Assembly: GCA_017416155.1 (NCBI GenBank)
Contig: JAFQDE010000007.1
Coordinates: forward strand, 1 to 64,000
Length of the DNA stretch: 64,000 nt
Direction: 5' to 3'
Origin: Tyzzerella sp.
GTDB lineage: Bacteria; Bacillota; Clostridia; Lachnospirales; Lachnospiraceae
Every line of letters starts with the position of its first letter. The first letter of the stretch is position 1. The notes under the pieces were generated by a model. That model was not told the DNA's origin. It did no database searches and saw only the letters and a list, made by a program, of their open reading frames with translations. Positions 36,274 through 45,036 of this stretch are shown piece by piece. Made by a program: the position numbers and the translations under genes.

Positions 36274-36834
36274 CTAGTTTTCTATGGCCTTTATATATTG
36301 ATCATATTTCTTCTGAAAATTCTTGCGTATCCATTGTTTCGCGCGATACAGTTTACTATATATCACATCAACATTGACGCCCAATTGTTCCGCAATCTCT
36401 TCTTGCGGTATACCAAAATAGTATGCCATGACAACCAATTCATACCAATTTCTATTCTTATCATAAAGACGTATCAGAATATCTCTGCCGAGTTTTCTTG
36501 CGAGTTCTTTTTCTTCTTCTCTGATAAACACATCTTCCACACTGAGAACCTTGAGGTCTTCCTCATTCAAGTCCTCAATTTGACCTTCTTCGAGGCGTTT
36601 AAAGTCTCTCAAGAAATTCATGGTCATATTTTTCGCAGTGCGAAGTAGGTATGGCTTGATTCTGCCCGGTTTTATGCTCTCGTAGTGATCATAGATACTA
36701 AAGAAGGTCCTCTGCGTCAAATCTTTCGAAATATGTTCATCCTTTGTATAATGAAGACACGTTTTATACACTTCATTCTCATACAATTGATACAAAGCCT
36801 TAACAAAATACCACTTTATCTGTTGTATATCCAT
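36274..36834 (-). CDS. sigma-70 family RNA polymerase sigma factor (ECF-type)
   Basis: A 186-residue sigma factor with only regions 2 and 4. Region 2 covers about residues 15-75 (CLHYTKDEHISKDLTQRTFFSIY). Region 4 covers about 125-175 with the helix-turn-helix IPQEEIAEQLGVNVDVIYSKLYRAKQWIRK. An acidic linker lies between. It probably acts with the membrane anti-sigma-like protein at 34210-35046. Target promoters are unknown. It begins ten bases downstream of the HIT gene stop, so the two may share a transcript. Confidence 0.88.
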   Translation of the reverse strand: MDIQQIKWYFVKALYQLYENEVYKTCLHYTKDEHISKDLTQRTFFSIYDHYESIKPGRIKPYLLRTAKNMTMNFLRDFKRLEEGQIEDLNEEDLKVLSVEDVFIREEEKELARKLGRDILIRLYDKNRNWYELVVMAYYFGIPQEEIAEQLGVNVDVIYSKLYRAKQWIRKNFQKKYDQYIKAIEN

Positions 36835-36844
36835 AACTGATTCC

Positions 36845-37252
36845 CTATTTCATCTTTGACAATATTTGTTCTTTCAATACATCTGTCAACTTGCCCGGTT
36901 TCCATCCGATTGTAACATCATCATCTTTATAACGAGGAATCAGATGCATGTGGAAATGGAAGACAGTCTGGCCTGCTACCTCTCCGTTATTCTGAAGTAC
37001 ATTGTAACCATCACATCCGACAATCTCTGTCATGCTTGTGATTACTTTCTTAGCAACAATCAGTACTTTCGATGCAAGTTCTTCAGGAAGCTCATACAGA
37101 TTCGCATAATGCTCCTTTGGAAGAATCAATGCATGTCCCTTTGATGCCGGTTCGATGTCCAAAATCACTCGAAAATCGTCATCTTCGTAGATGGTTGCCG
37201 ATGGAATCTCTCCTGCTGCAATTTTGCAAAAAATACAGTTTTCGTTTTTCAT
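36845..37252 (-). CDS. HIT family nucleotide-binding protein
   Basis: A 135-residue histidine-triad protein. The zinc-type start ENCIFCKIAAGEIPS and the active site HFHMHLIP near residue 100 are both present. HIT proteins of this branch hydrolyse adenosine phosphoramidates or related nucleotides. The start at 37252 follows an AGGAAAA stretch; a 22-codon extension to 37318 was rejected for lack of a ribosome site. Confidence 0.93.
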   Translation of the reverse strand: MKNENCIFCKIAAGEIPSATIYEDDDFRVILDIEPASKGHALILPKEHYANLYELPEELASKVLIVAKKVITSMTEIVGCDGYNVLQNNGEVAGQTVFHFHMHLIPRYKDDDVTIGWKPGKLTDVLKEQILSKMK

Positions 37253-37360
37253 GTTGTTTTCCTGCCTTTTCTTTATATTGTAGAGTCGACTTGTGTCGAG
37301 CAAATATATTTGTATCAAACCTTTCTGAGTGCTACACTAGATGCGAAAGGCGGTAAGACT

Positions 37361-38002
37361 ATGGAATATTTACTTCATAAATTTTCGCACGAATTGCGTA
37401 ACCCTTTGACAACGGTGTCCAGTACGATACAACTCATTGAATTACAACATCCGGAAGTAAAGGATTTTAAATACTGGTCTAATATATCTGTAGACCTTGA
37501 ATATATGAATCAACTCATTACAGAACTTTCGGATTTTTCCAAATCGGAACAGCTACATATAAGCACTTTTTCGTTTCGCGCTCTATTAGAACATATCTCT
37601 CTTTCGTTTGCAGCTTCTGTTGCAAATTCGAAAGTAGAGTATACTTCGAAAATCTCTCCTTCTATTAATCAGATTACAGGAGACAAAACGAAATTACAAG
37701 AAGTATTTTTGAATCTGTTAAAAAATGCATTTGATGCAGCTTATCCTGATAAAACAATCTACTTAGAAGCATCCTGCAAGCATCAAACGATATGTATCCG
37801 CATAGCAGATACCGGGTGTGGCATCACGAAGGAACAACTTCCGACTATATTTGAGCCATTTGTTACTTATAAGAAGAACGGCTCCGGATTAGGCCTTGCC
37901 ATTTGCAACAATATCATTCGGGCACATGGTGGAACTATTCATGTAGAATCTACGGTGAACGTCGGAACAACCTTTACCATCACGCTTCCGCTGCATCAAT
38001 GA
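37361..38002 (+). CDS. sensorless orphan histidine kinase
   Basis: A 213-residue protein that starts directly with a histidine kinase dimerisation domain. The phospho-acceptor motif FSHELRNPLTTV is at about residues 8-19, followed by the ATPase domain with N box LLKNAFDAA, G1 IADTGCGI, and G2 GSGLGLAICNN. No sensor domain, membrane helix or neighbouring response regulator is seen. In spore formers such soluble orphan kinases often feed phosphate to Spo0A; that role here is inference. The ATG at 37361 follows AAGGCGG; a 17-codon extension is unsupported. Confidence 0.88.
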   Translation: MEYLLHKFSHELRNPLTTVSSTIQLIELQHPEVKDFKYWSNISVDLEYMNQLITELSDFSKSEQLHISTFSFRALLEHISLSFAASVANSKVEYTSKISPSINQITGDKTKLQEVFLNLLKNAFDAAYPDKTIYLEASCKHQTICIRIADTGCGITKEQLPTIFEPFVTYKKNGSGLGLAICNNIIRAHGGTIHVESTVNVGTTFTITLPLHQ

Positions 38003-38050
38003 TGTATTGGCTCAAAGTATTGTAATTATTATAGATAATTTTTCCAAAGT

Positions 38051-38752
38051 TTACAAGTCTTCTGAGCCATATCCCCATTTTCTTTTCTTACTTCTTTCTA
38101 AAAATTTCCTGACAGAGTCCCACATACTGTCTCTTTCTTCAATCATACTCTCTTCCAGAGCCATACTCTCTATGCGCTCTGTATACGGAACAATCGGAAT
38201 CTCCTCTATTTCTTCTTTCTCTTCGGAAACAAACTGTTTCATAATCTCTTCAATGCTGTAATTCTCTTCCATTGTGGCTTTATGTAGCGTATATGCAAAA
38301 TGTACCCCTTCTTCGTCTTTATAATTGACCTCTCGAACAAAGAATTCTGTCAGTCTATGAAATTCTTTTCGGATATCGAAAGAACATGACGGATAATAGC
38401 AGAAATAATACCTTTCCTTCTCACAGAAGATATATTCCGGTTCCAACAGAATACATTTGCCGTCTAACATATATTTTTTTAATATCTGTATCGCATGTAG
38501 CAAATCATTGACGAGCCTTTGCATGTCATCCAACGTAAGATTTATCTTTTCATGGAGTGTTTTAAATGATGTTTTTCCGCTGATATCGTAGTAATACTGA
38601 CTCAAATTATCTACATAATGTACATCCATATTTAATATACCCGGAATCTCATTTTCCTTAAGCATAATCATCTGATAATCCTCACGATCACCGATTTCCC
38701 CCTCTAAAATCATATACGCCCGTTTCAAATCATTCTTATAATATGTTTTCAA
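38051..38752 (-). CDS. DUF6382-type protein of the Tad locus
   Basis: A 233-residue protein resembling the N-terminal domain (DUF6382) that in many Lachnospiraceae Tad loci precedes an FHA domain. Features are YMILEGEIGDREDYQM at the start, a LMLLEPEYIF-like segment (KCILLEPEYIFCEKERYYFCYYP) near residue 125, and an acidic and then basic C-terminal tail. No FHA domain is present here. The probable TTG start at 38752 overlaps the previous stop (TTGA). It is the last gene of the Tad operon. The assignment is moderate; the function is unknown. Confidence 0.65.
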   Translation of the reverse strand: MKTYYKNDLKRAYMILEGEIGDREDYQMIMLKENEIPGILNMDVHYVDNLSQYYYDISGKTSFKTLHEKINLTLDDMQRLVNDLLHAIQILKKYMLDGKCILLEPEYIFCEKERYYFCYYPSCSFDIRKEFHRLTEFFVREVNYKDEEGVHFAYTLHKATMEENYSIEEIMKQFVSEEKEEIEEIPIVPYTERIESMALEESMIEERDSMWDSVRKFLERSKKRKWGYGSEDL

Positions 38753-39138
38753 TCTTTTTTCACTATCCCTTCTCCTATTTTTTCTAATTTTCGAATTTCC
38801 CGTATGTAAGCTTCTGTACACGTCCTGCTGATACTGTACTCTCCCTCTGCCACCATCTTTCCTTTGCTGCCGTCCCATTGAACTGTCACTTGGTCCTCTT
38901 CTATGTGCACCACACATTCTACTCGGTCAAAGAGTAGCAGTTTCCCTTCCATACGGTCAAAAAAATAATACTCTAGTTCTAGTTCCGCCGGCTCACTTTC
39001 GCTACTGCCAAGTGCAGCCGTTTCATGGGCCGTACTCAGTAGAATATTTTTGTCGTGCCAATAAAAAAGTATATGCAGCAAAACTCCGAATATGAGTAAA
39101 ACAATCGGTACAATAACCGCCGCTTCTATGGTTTTCAT
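38749..39138 (-). CDS. TadE-like minor pseudopilin
   Basis: A 129-residue protein with an N-terminal hydrophobic helix (MKTIEAAVIVPIVLLIFGVLLHILFYW) carrying a Glu near position 5, as in TadE-type pseudopilins processed by a TadV-like peptidase. The rest is a mixed periplasm-facing domain with alternating strands. It overlaps the prepilin peptidase gene by four bases (ATGA) and the DUF6382-type gene by four, so it is translationally coupled within the Tad operon. Confidence 0.75.
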   Translation of the reverse strand: MKTIEAAVIVPIVLLIFGVLLHILFYWHDKNILLSTAHETAALGSSESEPAELELEYYFFDRMEGKLLLFDRVECVVHIEEDQVTVQWDGSKGKMVAEGEYSISRTCTEAYIREIRKLEKIGEGIVKKD

Positions 39139-39557
39139 AGAATTACCACCCCCAAATATGAAAGACTTAAGAATGGTACAAACGGCAAAGTCGCCGTTTT
39201 CTTCCAACCGCATTTCCATAAAAAGAAAACGGATACAATACCTGCAAACAAGGAGGCGGCAAACAAGACCCTGAGAATGCGCAAATATCCCAAATAAATT
39301 CCCAGCAATAGAATAATCCAACTGTCTCCATATCCTATGGATTCCTTTGTACATTTGCTTACGATAAGTAACAAGATTCCGATGATTGCGCCTCCCACGC
39401 GGAGCCTGACATTTCCTGCTCCATCAAGTAATACAAAGATTGCAACGGTCACACTGAAAGCAACCAACAAAAGGAACGGCAGCGTCTTTTTCTTCAAGTC
39501 GCTGACACTACACATGCCAAGCAGTAATAAAATAATCCCGTCTGCTATTTTACACAT
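39135..39557 (-). CDS. prepilin peptidase (TadV/CpaA-like, A24 family)
   Basis: A 140-residue integral membrane aspartic protease with about six hydrophobic segments. The two catalytic Asp residues are in CSVSDLKKKTLP near residue 20 and GYGDS near 74 (the GxGD motif). It should cleave the Flp pilin and pseudopilins of this locus. The ATG at 39557 is preferred to a GTG at 39566 because AGGAGGG lies eight bases before it. It overlaps both neighbours. Confidence 0.88.
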   Translation of the reverse strand: MCKIADGIILLLLGMCSVSDLKKKTLPFLLLVAFSVTVAIFVLLDGAGNVRLRVGGAIIGILLLIVSKCTKESIGYGDSWIILLLGIYLGYLRILRVLFAASLFAGIVSVFFLWKCGWKKTATLPFVPFLSLSYLGVVIL

Positions 39558-40438
39558 TTTGAACACCCTCCTAATCCATACGCCTCTCCAATTGGTATGG
39601 TATAAATATTTCTCTTAATCTTCTTGCATTCCAGCGAAGTGTGATAACGCGTACCGTACAAGGTAATATAGACAAACGAGCTGTCCGTGAGCTCATTTCC
39701 GCAGGCTTCACAAGCATAGTATCTTCCTCCCGACTGATTGCGAAGGTCTCTGACAGAATCCCTCTGTACGGACTGGACAGACATATCCAGATAAGTACAA
39801 TTTGCATCCTTGTGATAAACAATTCCAGTGTCTGTCACATAGACAAGTTCTTCTTTTGTTCCACTTCCCGTGTTCACCACATATCCGCTCCACCCTTTGA
39901 CGCGAAGAGTCTCTTCACAAGTGACGGGTGTAATGTGAAACATCAAAATTGGAATCTCCACCTGATATTGTACTGAAAGGTCCAGCACTCCTGTGACACT
40001 GTGATACCTCGATTTCCTACAATCAATGCCACCTGCTCCACCGGCAATAATGCTCTTCTCCAATCGATTTTTTCCTATATTTTGAATGATTTGTTGTTCT
40101 AGCTCGCCTGATGTCAAAAGCTTCCCTGCATATGCCTCTTTTGCCGCCTCTTTTCCTGCGTTGTACAAGCCATTTCGCACGGTTGTCTGAATTGCCATCA
40201 TCTCCAACAAGTACGCAAGACATAACATTGCAAAGAAGAAGATCGGTACTACAATTGCAGCCTCTAACGTGAGACTTCCCTGAGAGGCGAATGCAGATGC
40301 CCTTTCCTTCTTATCAATGAAAAAGGGAGTAATTTGTATTGTTTCAAGAGAGTCTATTTTTTCCTTTCTTAGTAAATATGTATTTTGTTTATGGGGATTT
40401 TTGTTGTGAGTAAGATTATAAGGAAAGGACATCTGCAT
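39545..40438 (-). CDS. TadE-like pilus assembly protein with Cys-rich C-terminus
   Basis: A 297-residue protein. A cytoplasmic leader of about 50 residues precedes the pseudopilin-type helix GSLTLEAAIVVPIFFFAMLC, with Glu at the expected place after Gly/Ser. The C-terminal half holds pairs CTYLDMS, ACEACGNE and LECKKIKR plus GGCSKC, which resemble a small metal- or disulfide-bound knuckle and recur twice with a Y-H-x-x-x-x-C pattern (VYHKDANC and YHTSLEC). The role of this duplicated knuckle is unknown. RBS GAGGTGA precedes the ATG. Confidence 0.78.
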   Translation of the reverse strand: MQMSFPYNLTHNKNPHKQNTYLLRKEKIDSLETIQITPFFIDKKERASAFASQGSLTLEAAIVVPIFFFAMLCLAYLLEMMAIQTTVRNGLYNAGKEAAKEAYAGKLLTSGELEQQIIQNIGKNRLEKSIIAGGAGGIDCRKSRYHSVTGVLDLSVQYQVEIPILMFHITPVTCEETLRVKGWSGYVVNTGSGTKEELVYVTDTGIVYHKDANCTYLDMSVQSVQRDSVRDLRNQSGGRYYACEACGNELTDSSFVYITLYGTRYHTSLECKKIKRNIYTIPIGEAYGLGGCSKCVK

Positions 40439-40454
40439 TCACCTCTTTTCTGTT

Positions 40455-41786
40455 TTATTCGTATTCAAATGTGGTTGTAAAGGTATCCTTTACACCTCTT
40501 CTAAGCATTGCCTTGCTCTGTATCTCTACTTTCGTCACACACTCATCTATTTTTATCTGTAAATTACTCTCTATCAAATCCAGACTCCTCATACTGAGAG
40601 CCTCTTTGCGCTCCATGGCAAGTAGGCCACTCAGATAATTCTGATAACTAAGACCTCCTGCAATATCTTTCTCACTCACTACTTCCTCAGCTGTTCCAAG
40701 TTTTACGAGATTCGCAAGTTGCAGCTGCCATGTTTCTGTCGTTTTTATCATCGGCACCTTCTTCCCTTTGAGCAGCACGCGGACATCCACAATACTTTCT
40801 CCATATGCCCACGCAAGTAAAAGAGCATGCTTCACGGCCTCTGTAATTCCCGGAACAGTGAGAAGGCTGCAAAGCGTTAGTGCAAGCGCCTCCGCCTCTG
40901 CCTGTCTCGTTGTGTCCGTTAAAAGATATCCATAATTGGCCACCATACGAATACTCAAAATCTGTCTGCACACCTTCTCCAGATTCTCTTTATCACTGGG
41001 ATAGCCGCTGAGCAAATATTCCTGTTCGTAAAGTAGCGCACAATTATCTTTGCTTTCTAACAGGCTTCCGAAATGTTCCGTTAAATATGCCGCAAAAAAT
41101 AATTTGTCCGTGGCACCTGCCTCTGCGTGTTTTTGCCAATTACCTGCTTTCAGTTCTCTGTGAGAAGGAAGACTCTCTACCGTAATGCTGTGATTAGACA
41201 ATTCTTCCGGATTCTCGCATACAAGAGTAAGGAGCCCTTTATTCTTCAATCTTTGCACAGAGGAGAGGGGGTTTCCCTCCTCCGGCAGTTTCTCATTTCC
41301 TTTTGCAAGCATTTCCTGTATATCCATGTGAACCAACTCTTCCTCCTCTAAGTAAGTCTCGGAATAGAATTCATATTCGGTGTCCGGAAGTGATGCATCC
41401 ACTCCAAGCCAATTCTTGGCATAGCGAATCGCCTGTTCCCGAAACGGAGTGCCGTTATTGTCGGACAATCTCTCCTGATTCTGAATGGAATGATTCATAT
41501 TTCCTGCTCCGAAATACGTAAGTCGCTCCTCTAAGATTGTCTCATTGCATCCGTTTCTTACAAACAGGTCGTATTCCTCAAGCATTTGCCTGTCATACTC
41601 TGCAAATGCACTCTCCAATGCAAGAATTGTATCCGCCCGTTTTCTGTTCTTTGTCATTTGCACAGAGACACTTTCTAAAAGTGCGCCCACAAGAGAGAGC
41701 ATCAATACGAACAGCATTACAAGAAACGCCGTGATTTCTCCTCTAAATACCGGTTCCCTCTCTTGTGATCTTCTCAAAAATCTCAC
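40455..41786 (-). CDS. DUF5702-domain protein of the Tad locus
   Basis: A 443-residue protein with an N-terminal membrane helix (FRGEITAFLVMLFVLMLSLVGALLE) and a large outer domain with helices and a SLDLIESNLQIKIDECV segment near the end. DUF5702 proteins are found in Gram-positive Tad loci and resemble oversized pseudopilins. A GTG start at 41786 overlaps the Flp pilin gene by 44 bases. No enzymatic motif is seen. Confidence 0.75.
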   Translation of the reverse strand: MRFLRRSQEREPVFRGEITAFLVMLFVLMLSLVGALLESVSVQMTKNRKRADTILALESAFAEYDRQMLEEYDLFVRNGCNETILEERLTYFGAGNMNHSIQNQERLSDNNGTPFREQAIRYAKNWLGVDASLPDTEYEFYSETYLEEEELVHMDIQEMLAKGNEKLPEEGNPLSSVQRLKNKGLLTLVCENPEELSNHSITVESLPSHRELKAGNWQKHAEAGATDKLFFAAYLTEHFGSLLESKDNCALLYEQEYLLSGYPSDKENLEKVCRQILSIRMVANYGYLLTDTTRQAEAEALALTLCSLLTVPGITEAVKHALLLAWAYGESIVDVRVLLKGKKVPMIKTTETWQLQLANLVKLGTAEEVVSEKDIAGGLSYQNYLSGLLAMERKEALSMRSLDLIESNLQIKIDECVTKVEIQSKAMLRRGVKDTFTTTFEYE

Positions 41787-41907
41787 CTACCAAACTTGTC
41801 AATTGCGTCTTGAAAATTGCTACAAGTGCTATCAGCACCACGAGAATTAATATAACCTCCACTACCGCAGAACCTTTCATCTGCTTTTCTTTTAACCAAT
41901 TTCTCAT
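41743..41907 (-). CDS. Flp-type (type IVb) pilin
   Basis: A 54-residue prepilin. The leader MRNWLKEKQMKG ends in Gly, followed by SAVVEVILILVVLIALVAIFK with Glu at +5 of the mature form, the classic type IVb signature. It should be cleaved by the peptidase at 39135-39557 and form the pilus fibre. The ATG at 41907 follows AGGAGG. The gene lies between the TadC-like platform gene and the DUF5702 gene. Confidence 0.88.
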   Translation of the reverse strand: MRNWLKEKQMKGSAVVEVILILVVLIALVAIFKTQLTSLVGEIFEKITREGTGI

Positions 41908-41920
41908 CTTTTTCCTCCTG

Positions 41921-43120
41921 TTATAATTGCATGGATAAGAAGGCCGGAACCATGACCATGATAAACACAACCGCCAACATACCGAGCATCGGTATGAGCA
42001 ACTTTGTTCCCGCTTCCTCTCCTAATCTTTTTGCTGTGTTTTTTCGATTTTCAAAGGATTGAATTGCCTCCATCCTCAAAAGGTCCGAAATCCCTTTGCT
42101 GCCCTTTCGCAGGTTTTGAGAGAGCAAAGTGCCGAATTTCATATAAGTTGAGCTTCCACATCGTTTACCAAAATGTTCGTAGGCTTCTGCCTCGGAAACA
42201 CCGCCCTGAATCTCATGTAATGTAGACAACATTTCCTCGTAAACCGGATGTGTCCCCATGCTCTCTTTTGCCTGCTCATAATTCTGCACGATCTTTTCCC
42301 ACGCGCTCCGAAGAGTTGTTCCTGTACTAAGAAGCATTGTGAATTTACTAATCATTCCGGGATAATCACGAAGCAAGGACTCTGCTCTTTTTCGCGTCTC
42401 CCGTTTGGCTCTCTCTTGCTCGCGATAGACCAGATATACGCAGATGGCGATTCCCAAAAACAGTACATAGTGCCATCGATTCTCTTTTTTCTGCGTCCAT
42501 GTAATATCTCTCCCTCCTATTTTTTCAGGTAAAACAAAACTGTCCTCCTGCCGAGTACTTTCTTCAATTCTCCTTGCTTCATTCTTAAGTTCATACAGAA
42601 GCTTGTCCATTCCACTTCGTGTCAACGGATACACGCGTGCACTCTGCACATAGATTGCTTCCTTATCCCTGTAAGAAATGATTCCCCGAAGTTCTACCAA
42701 TGTCCCTCCCGGCACAACATTGTCCTCCTGAATCTCACCATACAGATTCATGACCGAATATGAGTCTAACTGCCACTCAATCCGCACTGGATAGTTGTCT
42801 ACGGTAGTCACTAGATTCAGATTCTTTTCTACGCGATTAAAACTTTCATTTTCTCCCAATATAACCTCATCCAACCGCTCCATAACCTCACGGAACATCT
42901 TCTGCACATCTTTTTCGGAATACTCCTGTTCTTCTACTTCTATCTCAATGGTTCCCTCTTCCCCATCCACAGAGACCTCATACTCTGTAACTTTTTCCCC
43001 CTCTCCGTATGCATTCCGTTTTACTACCTTATCCGAAGCCTTGAACACATTTTCCATCAGGAAAAGTGTGACGGAGAGAATCATCGACAAAGTCAAAATC
43101 ATTATGATTTTCTTTTTCAT
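41921..43120 (-). CDS. TadC-like type II/IV secretion system F-domain protein
   Basis: A 399-residue inner-membrane platform protein. An N-terminal helix (residues 5-22) leads into an extracytoplasmic domain of about 180 residues, then a second helix (YVLFLGIAICVYLVYRE) and the T2SF domain (YPGMISKFTMLLSTGTTLRSAWEKI ... GGVSEAEAYEHFGKRC) with two closing helices. The long extracytoplasmic insert is unlike proteobacterial TadC and typical of Gram-positive loci. It partners the TadB-like protein at 43124-43879. Confidence 0.85.
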   Translation of the reverse strand: MKKKIIMILTLSMILSVTLFLMENVFKASDKVVKRNAYGEGEKVTEYEVSVDGEEGTIEIEVEEQEYSEKDVQKMFREVMERLDEVILGENESFNRVEKNLNLVTTVDNYPVRIEWQLDSYSVMNLYGEIQEDNVVPGGTLVELRGIISYRDKEAIYVQSARVYPLTRSGMDKLLYELKNEARRIEESTRQEDSFVLPEKIGGRDITWTQKKENRWHYVLFLGIAICVYLVYREQERAKRETRKRAESLLRDYPGMISKFTMLLSTGTTLRSAWEKIVQNYEQAKESMGTHPVYEEMLSTLHEIQGGVSEAEAYEHFGKRCGSSTYMKFGTLLSQNLRKGSKGISDLLRMEAIQSFENRKNTAKRLGEEAGTKLLIPMLGMLAVVFIMVMVPAFLSMQL

Positions 43121-43123
43121 CTT

Positions 43124-43879
43124 CTACACCTCGATTTCTACAATTCTCTTGCCCATCTCATAGGAAATCAAATATATCAAGAGACAAACACTCATGATGA
43201 TGACGCCTGCAAGATTCCCATACAGCACGCCCAAAAGTCCCGGGAAACTGATTCTCAGATACACAATCATTGCAAATGGAATGGCAGTCATGATGCGAAA
43301 CTCTGTCTCCTTTGCTGAGATTACTGTCTGAACTTCTCTCTCAACATCAATCTTTTCTCCCATCTGACGCACCGCATTTCGAATAATCTCTAACGTGTCA
43401 CCTCCGCTTCGCTTTGCCAGATTAAACACTGTCACAAAAGTCTGCACATCTTCATCCTCTGTTCGCGTGGCAAATTCCTGCAATGCACTCTCGGTTGTCA
43501 CATTCATCTGTAATTGTCGAATCATATATGTAAGTTCTCGCAAGATAATCTCATCCTTTCGATACATCCCCTTTAGTTCTTTACACGCCTCACGCAAGGC
43601 GTTTTCTACGGAATAGCCTACATTTAAACCTGCTGATAGAGACTGTATTGCCTCTTTGAATTGCAGTCGGAATATCCGTTGTCGTTTTTTTATTGTCTGT
43701 TTTTCCCATGATCTTATATACCGAATAAGGTATGGTGAAAATAGAATTGCGCATATCCATGTGCCATAGAATAAATAGGAAACTGCAAAAATGATGGCGC
43801 TTCCCTGCAAGAATGCTCTCAGATATTCCATCTTACGAATATCCTGCTGCCAATAATTTTTCTTTCTTTTGTATCTCAT
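43124..43879 (-). CDS. TadB-like type II/IV secretion system F-domain protein
   Basis: A 251-residue platform protein with two N-terminal hydrophobic segments (about 28-55), the T2SF domain (FRLQFKEAIQSLSAGLNVGYSVENALREA, then RSGGDTLEIIRNA) and two C-terminal helices. Together with TadC it forms the membrane base on which the ATPase acts. The start could also be the ATG at 43831, directly after the tadA stop; the longer form overlaps tadA by 47 bases and neither has a strong ribosome site. Confidence 0.82.
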   Translation of the reverse strand: MRYKRKKNYWQQDIRKMEYLRAFLQGSAIIFAVSYLFYGTWICAILFSPYLIRYIRSWEKQTIKKRQRIFRLQFKEAIQSLSAGLNVGYSVENALREACKELKGMYRKDEIILRELTYMIRQLQMNVTTESALQEFATRTEDEDVQTFVTVFNLAKRSGGDTLEIIRNAVRQMGEKIDVEREVQTVISAKETEFRIMTAIPFAMIVYLRISFPGLLGVLYGNLAGVIIMSVCLLIYLISYEMGKRIVEIEV

Positions 43880-45036
43880 GTACTTTTACCCATTCTCCCT
43901 GAATCTTACCGTCTACTACCTGTCGTTCCTCAAACTGATACAATGTCTGCAACTGTATCTCATCCTTCTCATACCCAAGCACCTCCACAATCTGAAGTAC
44001 CTTCCTCGACTTGTCCCGAAGTCTCCCCAGATGAACAATCACATCGATTGCCGATGCTATCTGTCTCTGAATTGCGGAAAGCGGGAGCTCCATTCCCATG
44101 AGAACCATGGTTTCCAATCTGCTGAGCATGTCTTTCGGACTGTTCGAATGTCCGCTGCTCGCACCACAATGTCCGGTGTTCAGACTCTGCAACATGTCAA
44201 TCGCCTCACTCCCTCGGACCTCTCCCACAATAATACGGGATGGCCGCATTCGAAGAGACGCCTTTAGCAAATCTCGGAGAGTAATCTCGCCGCTTCCTTC
44301 TACATTGGCATTTCTTGCTTCCAGTCGAACCAGATTCGGCACTCCTTCGATGCGAAGTTCTGCACTATCCTCAATCGTAACAATGCGCTCGTCCTTTGGT
44401 ATGTAGTCTGACAAAGCATTCAGAAATGTCGTTTTACCCTGAACCCGTACCGCCACTGACAAAGATGTTATAGCGGGCTGTCACAAGTTTTTTCATCAGC
44501 TCATCGATTTCTCTATTGATGGATTCTCTGCGAATCAATTCCTGCATGGTCATGACCTCTCTCGAAAACTTTCGGATCGTGACAATCGGTCCGTTGAGTG
44601 CCACCGGATAGAGCACGACATTCACTCTCGAACCATCCTCTAATCTGGCATCTACAATCGGCGACGCCTCATTTACAATGCGGTTCGCACCTGCCACAAT
44701 CTGCTGCACCACATCCTCCAGCTTACTGCGGTCTGTAAAATGCTTTTCGAACCGAAACAACTGCCCTTCCTTCTCGATAAAAATGTTATCGGTACCGTTA
44801 ATCATAATCTCCGTAATCTCATCATCCTCCAATAATTCCTGTAAAATATCTAATTTTCGAAAGGCATTAAAAAGATCCTTTCCGATTCCTGCTTTCTCTT
44901 TTAAAGAAATATACGCTTCCTGTCCGCTCTCACCTAAAATGCGGTGAATCAGTTCCATAAGTTCTTCATCCGATACCTCTTTTGAGAGATCTAATTCCCT
45001 CAGTATCTTTGCCTGATATTCCTCTGCCTGTATCAT
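43833..45036 (-). pseudogene. tadA: TadA/CpaF-type secretion ATPase, frameshifted in the Walker A motif
   Basis: The gene is split between two reading frames. The first (45036 to 44434) has the CpaF N-terminal domain and the MINGTDNIFIEKEG and GSRVNVVL motifs but ends SGGTGSG-stop. The second continues exactly with KTTFLNALSDY, then DSAELRIEG, RMRPSRIIVGEVRGSEA and the C-terminal domain. Removing one base (the T of GGGTAAAACG, plus-strand 44436) restores GGTGSGKTT and a 400-residue protein of usual length. Without it the pilus motor would be absent. A sequencing or assembly error or a true inactivating insertion are both possible. The first frame overlaps the TadZ-like gene by four bases. Confidence 0.88.

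Noticed and set aside
38749..38917. Longer version of the DUF6382-type gene starting at 38917
   Set aside because: The extra residues read through the TadE-like gene in another frame, have no ribosome site and look like low-complexity shadow sequence; a TTG overlapping the previous stop is better.
44098..44406. Plus-strand reading frames over the tadA region
   Set aside because: They are antisense shadows of a gene with strong family motifs and lack ribosome sites.
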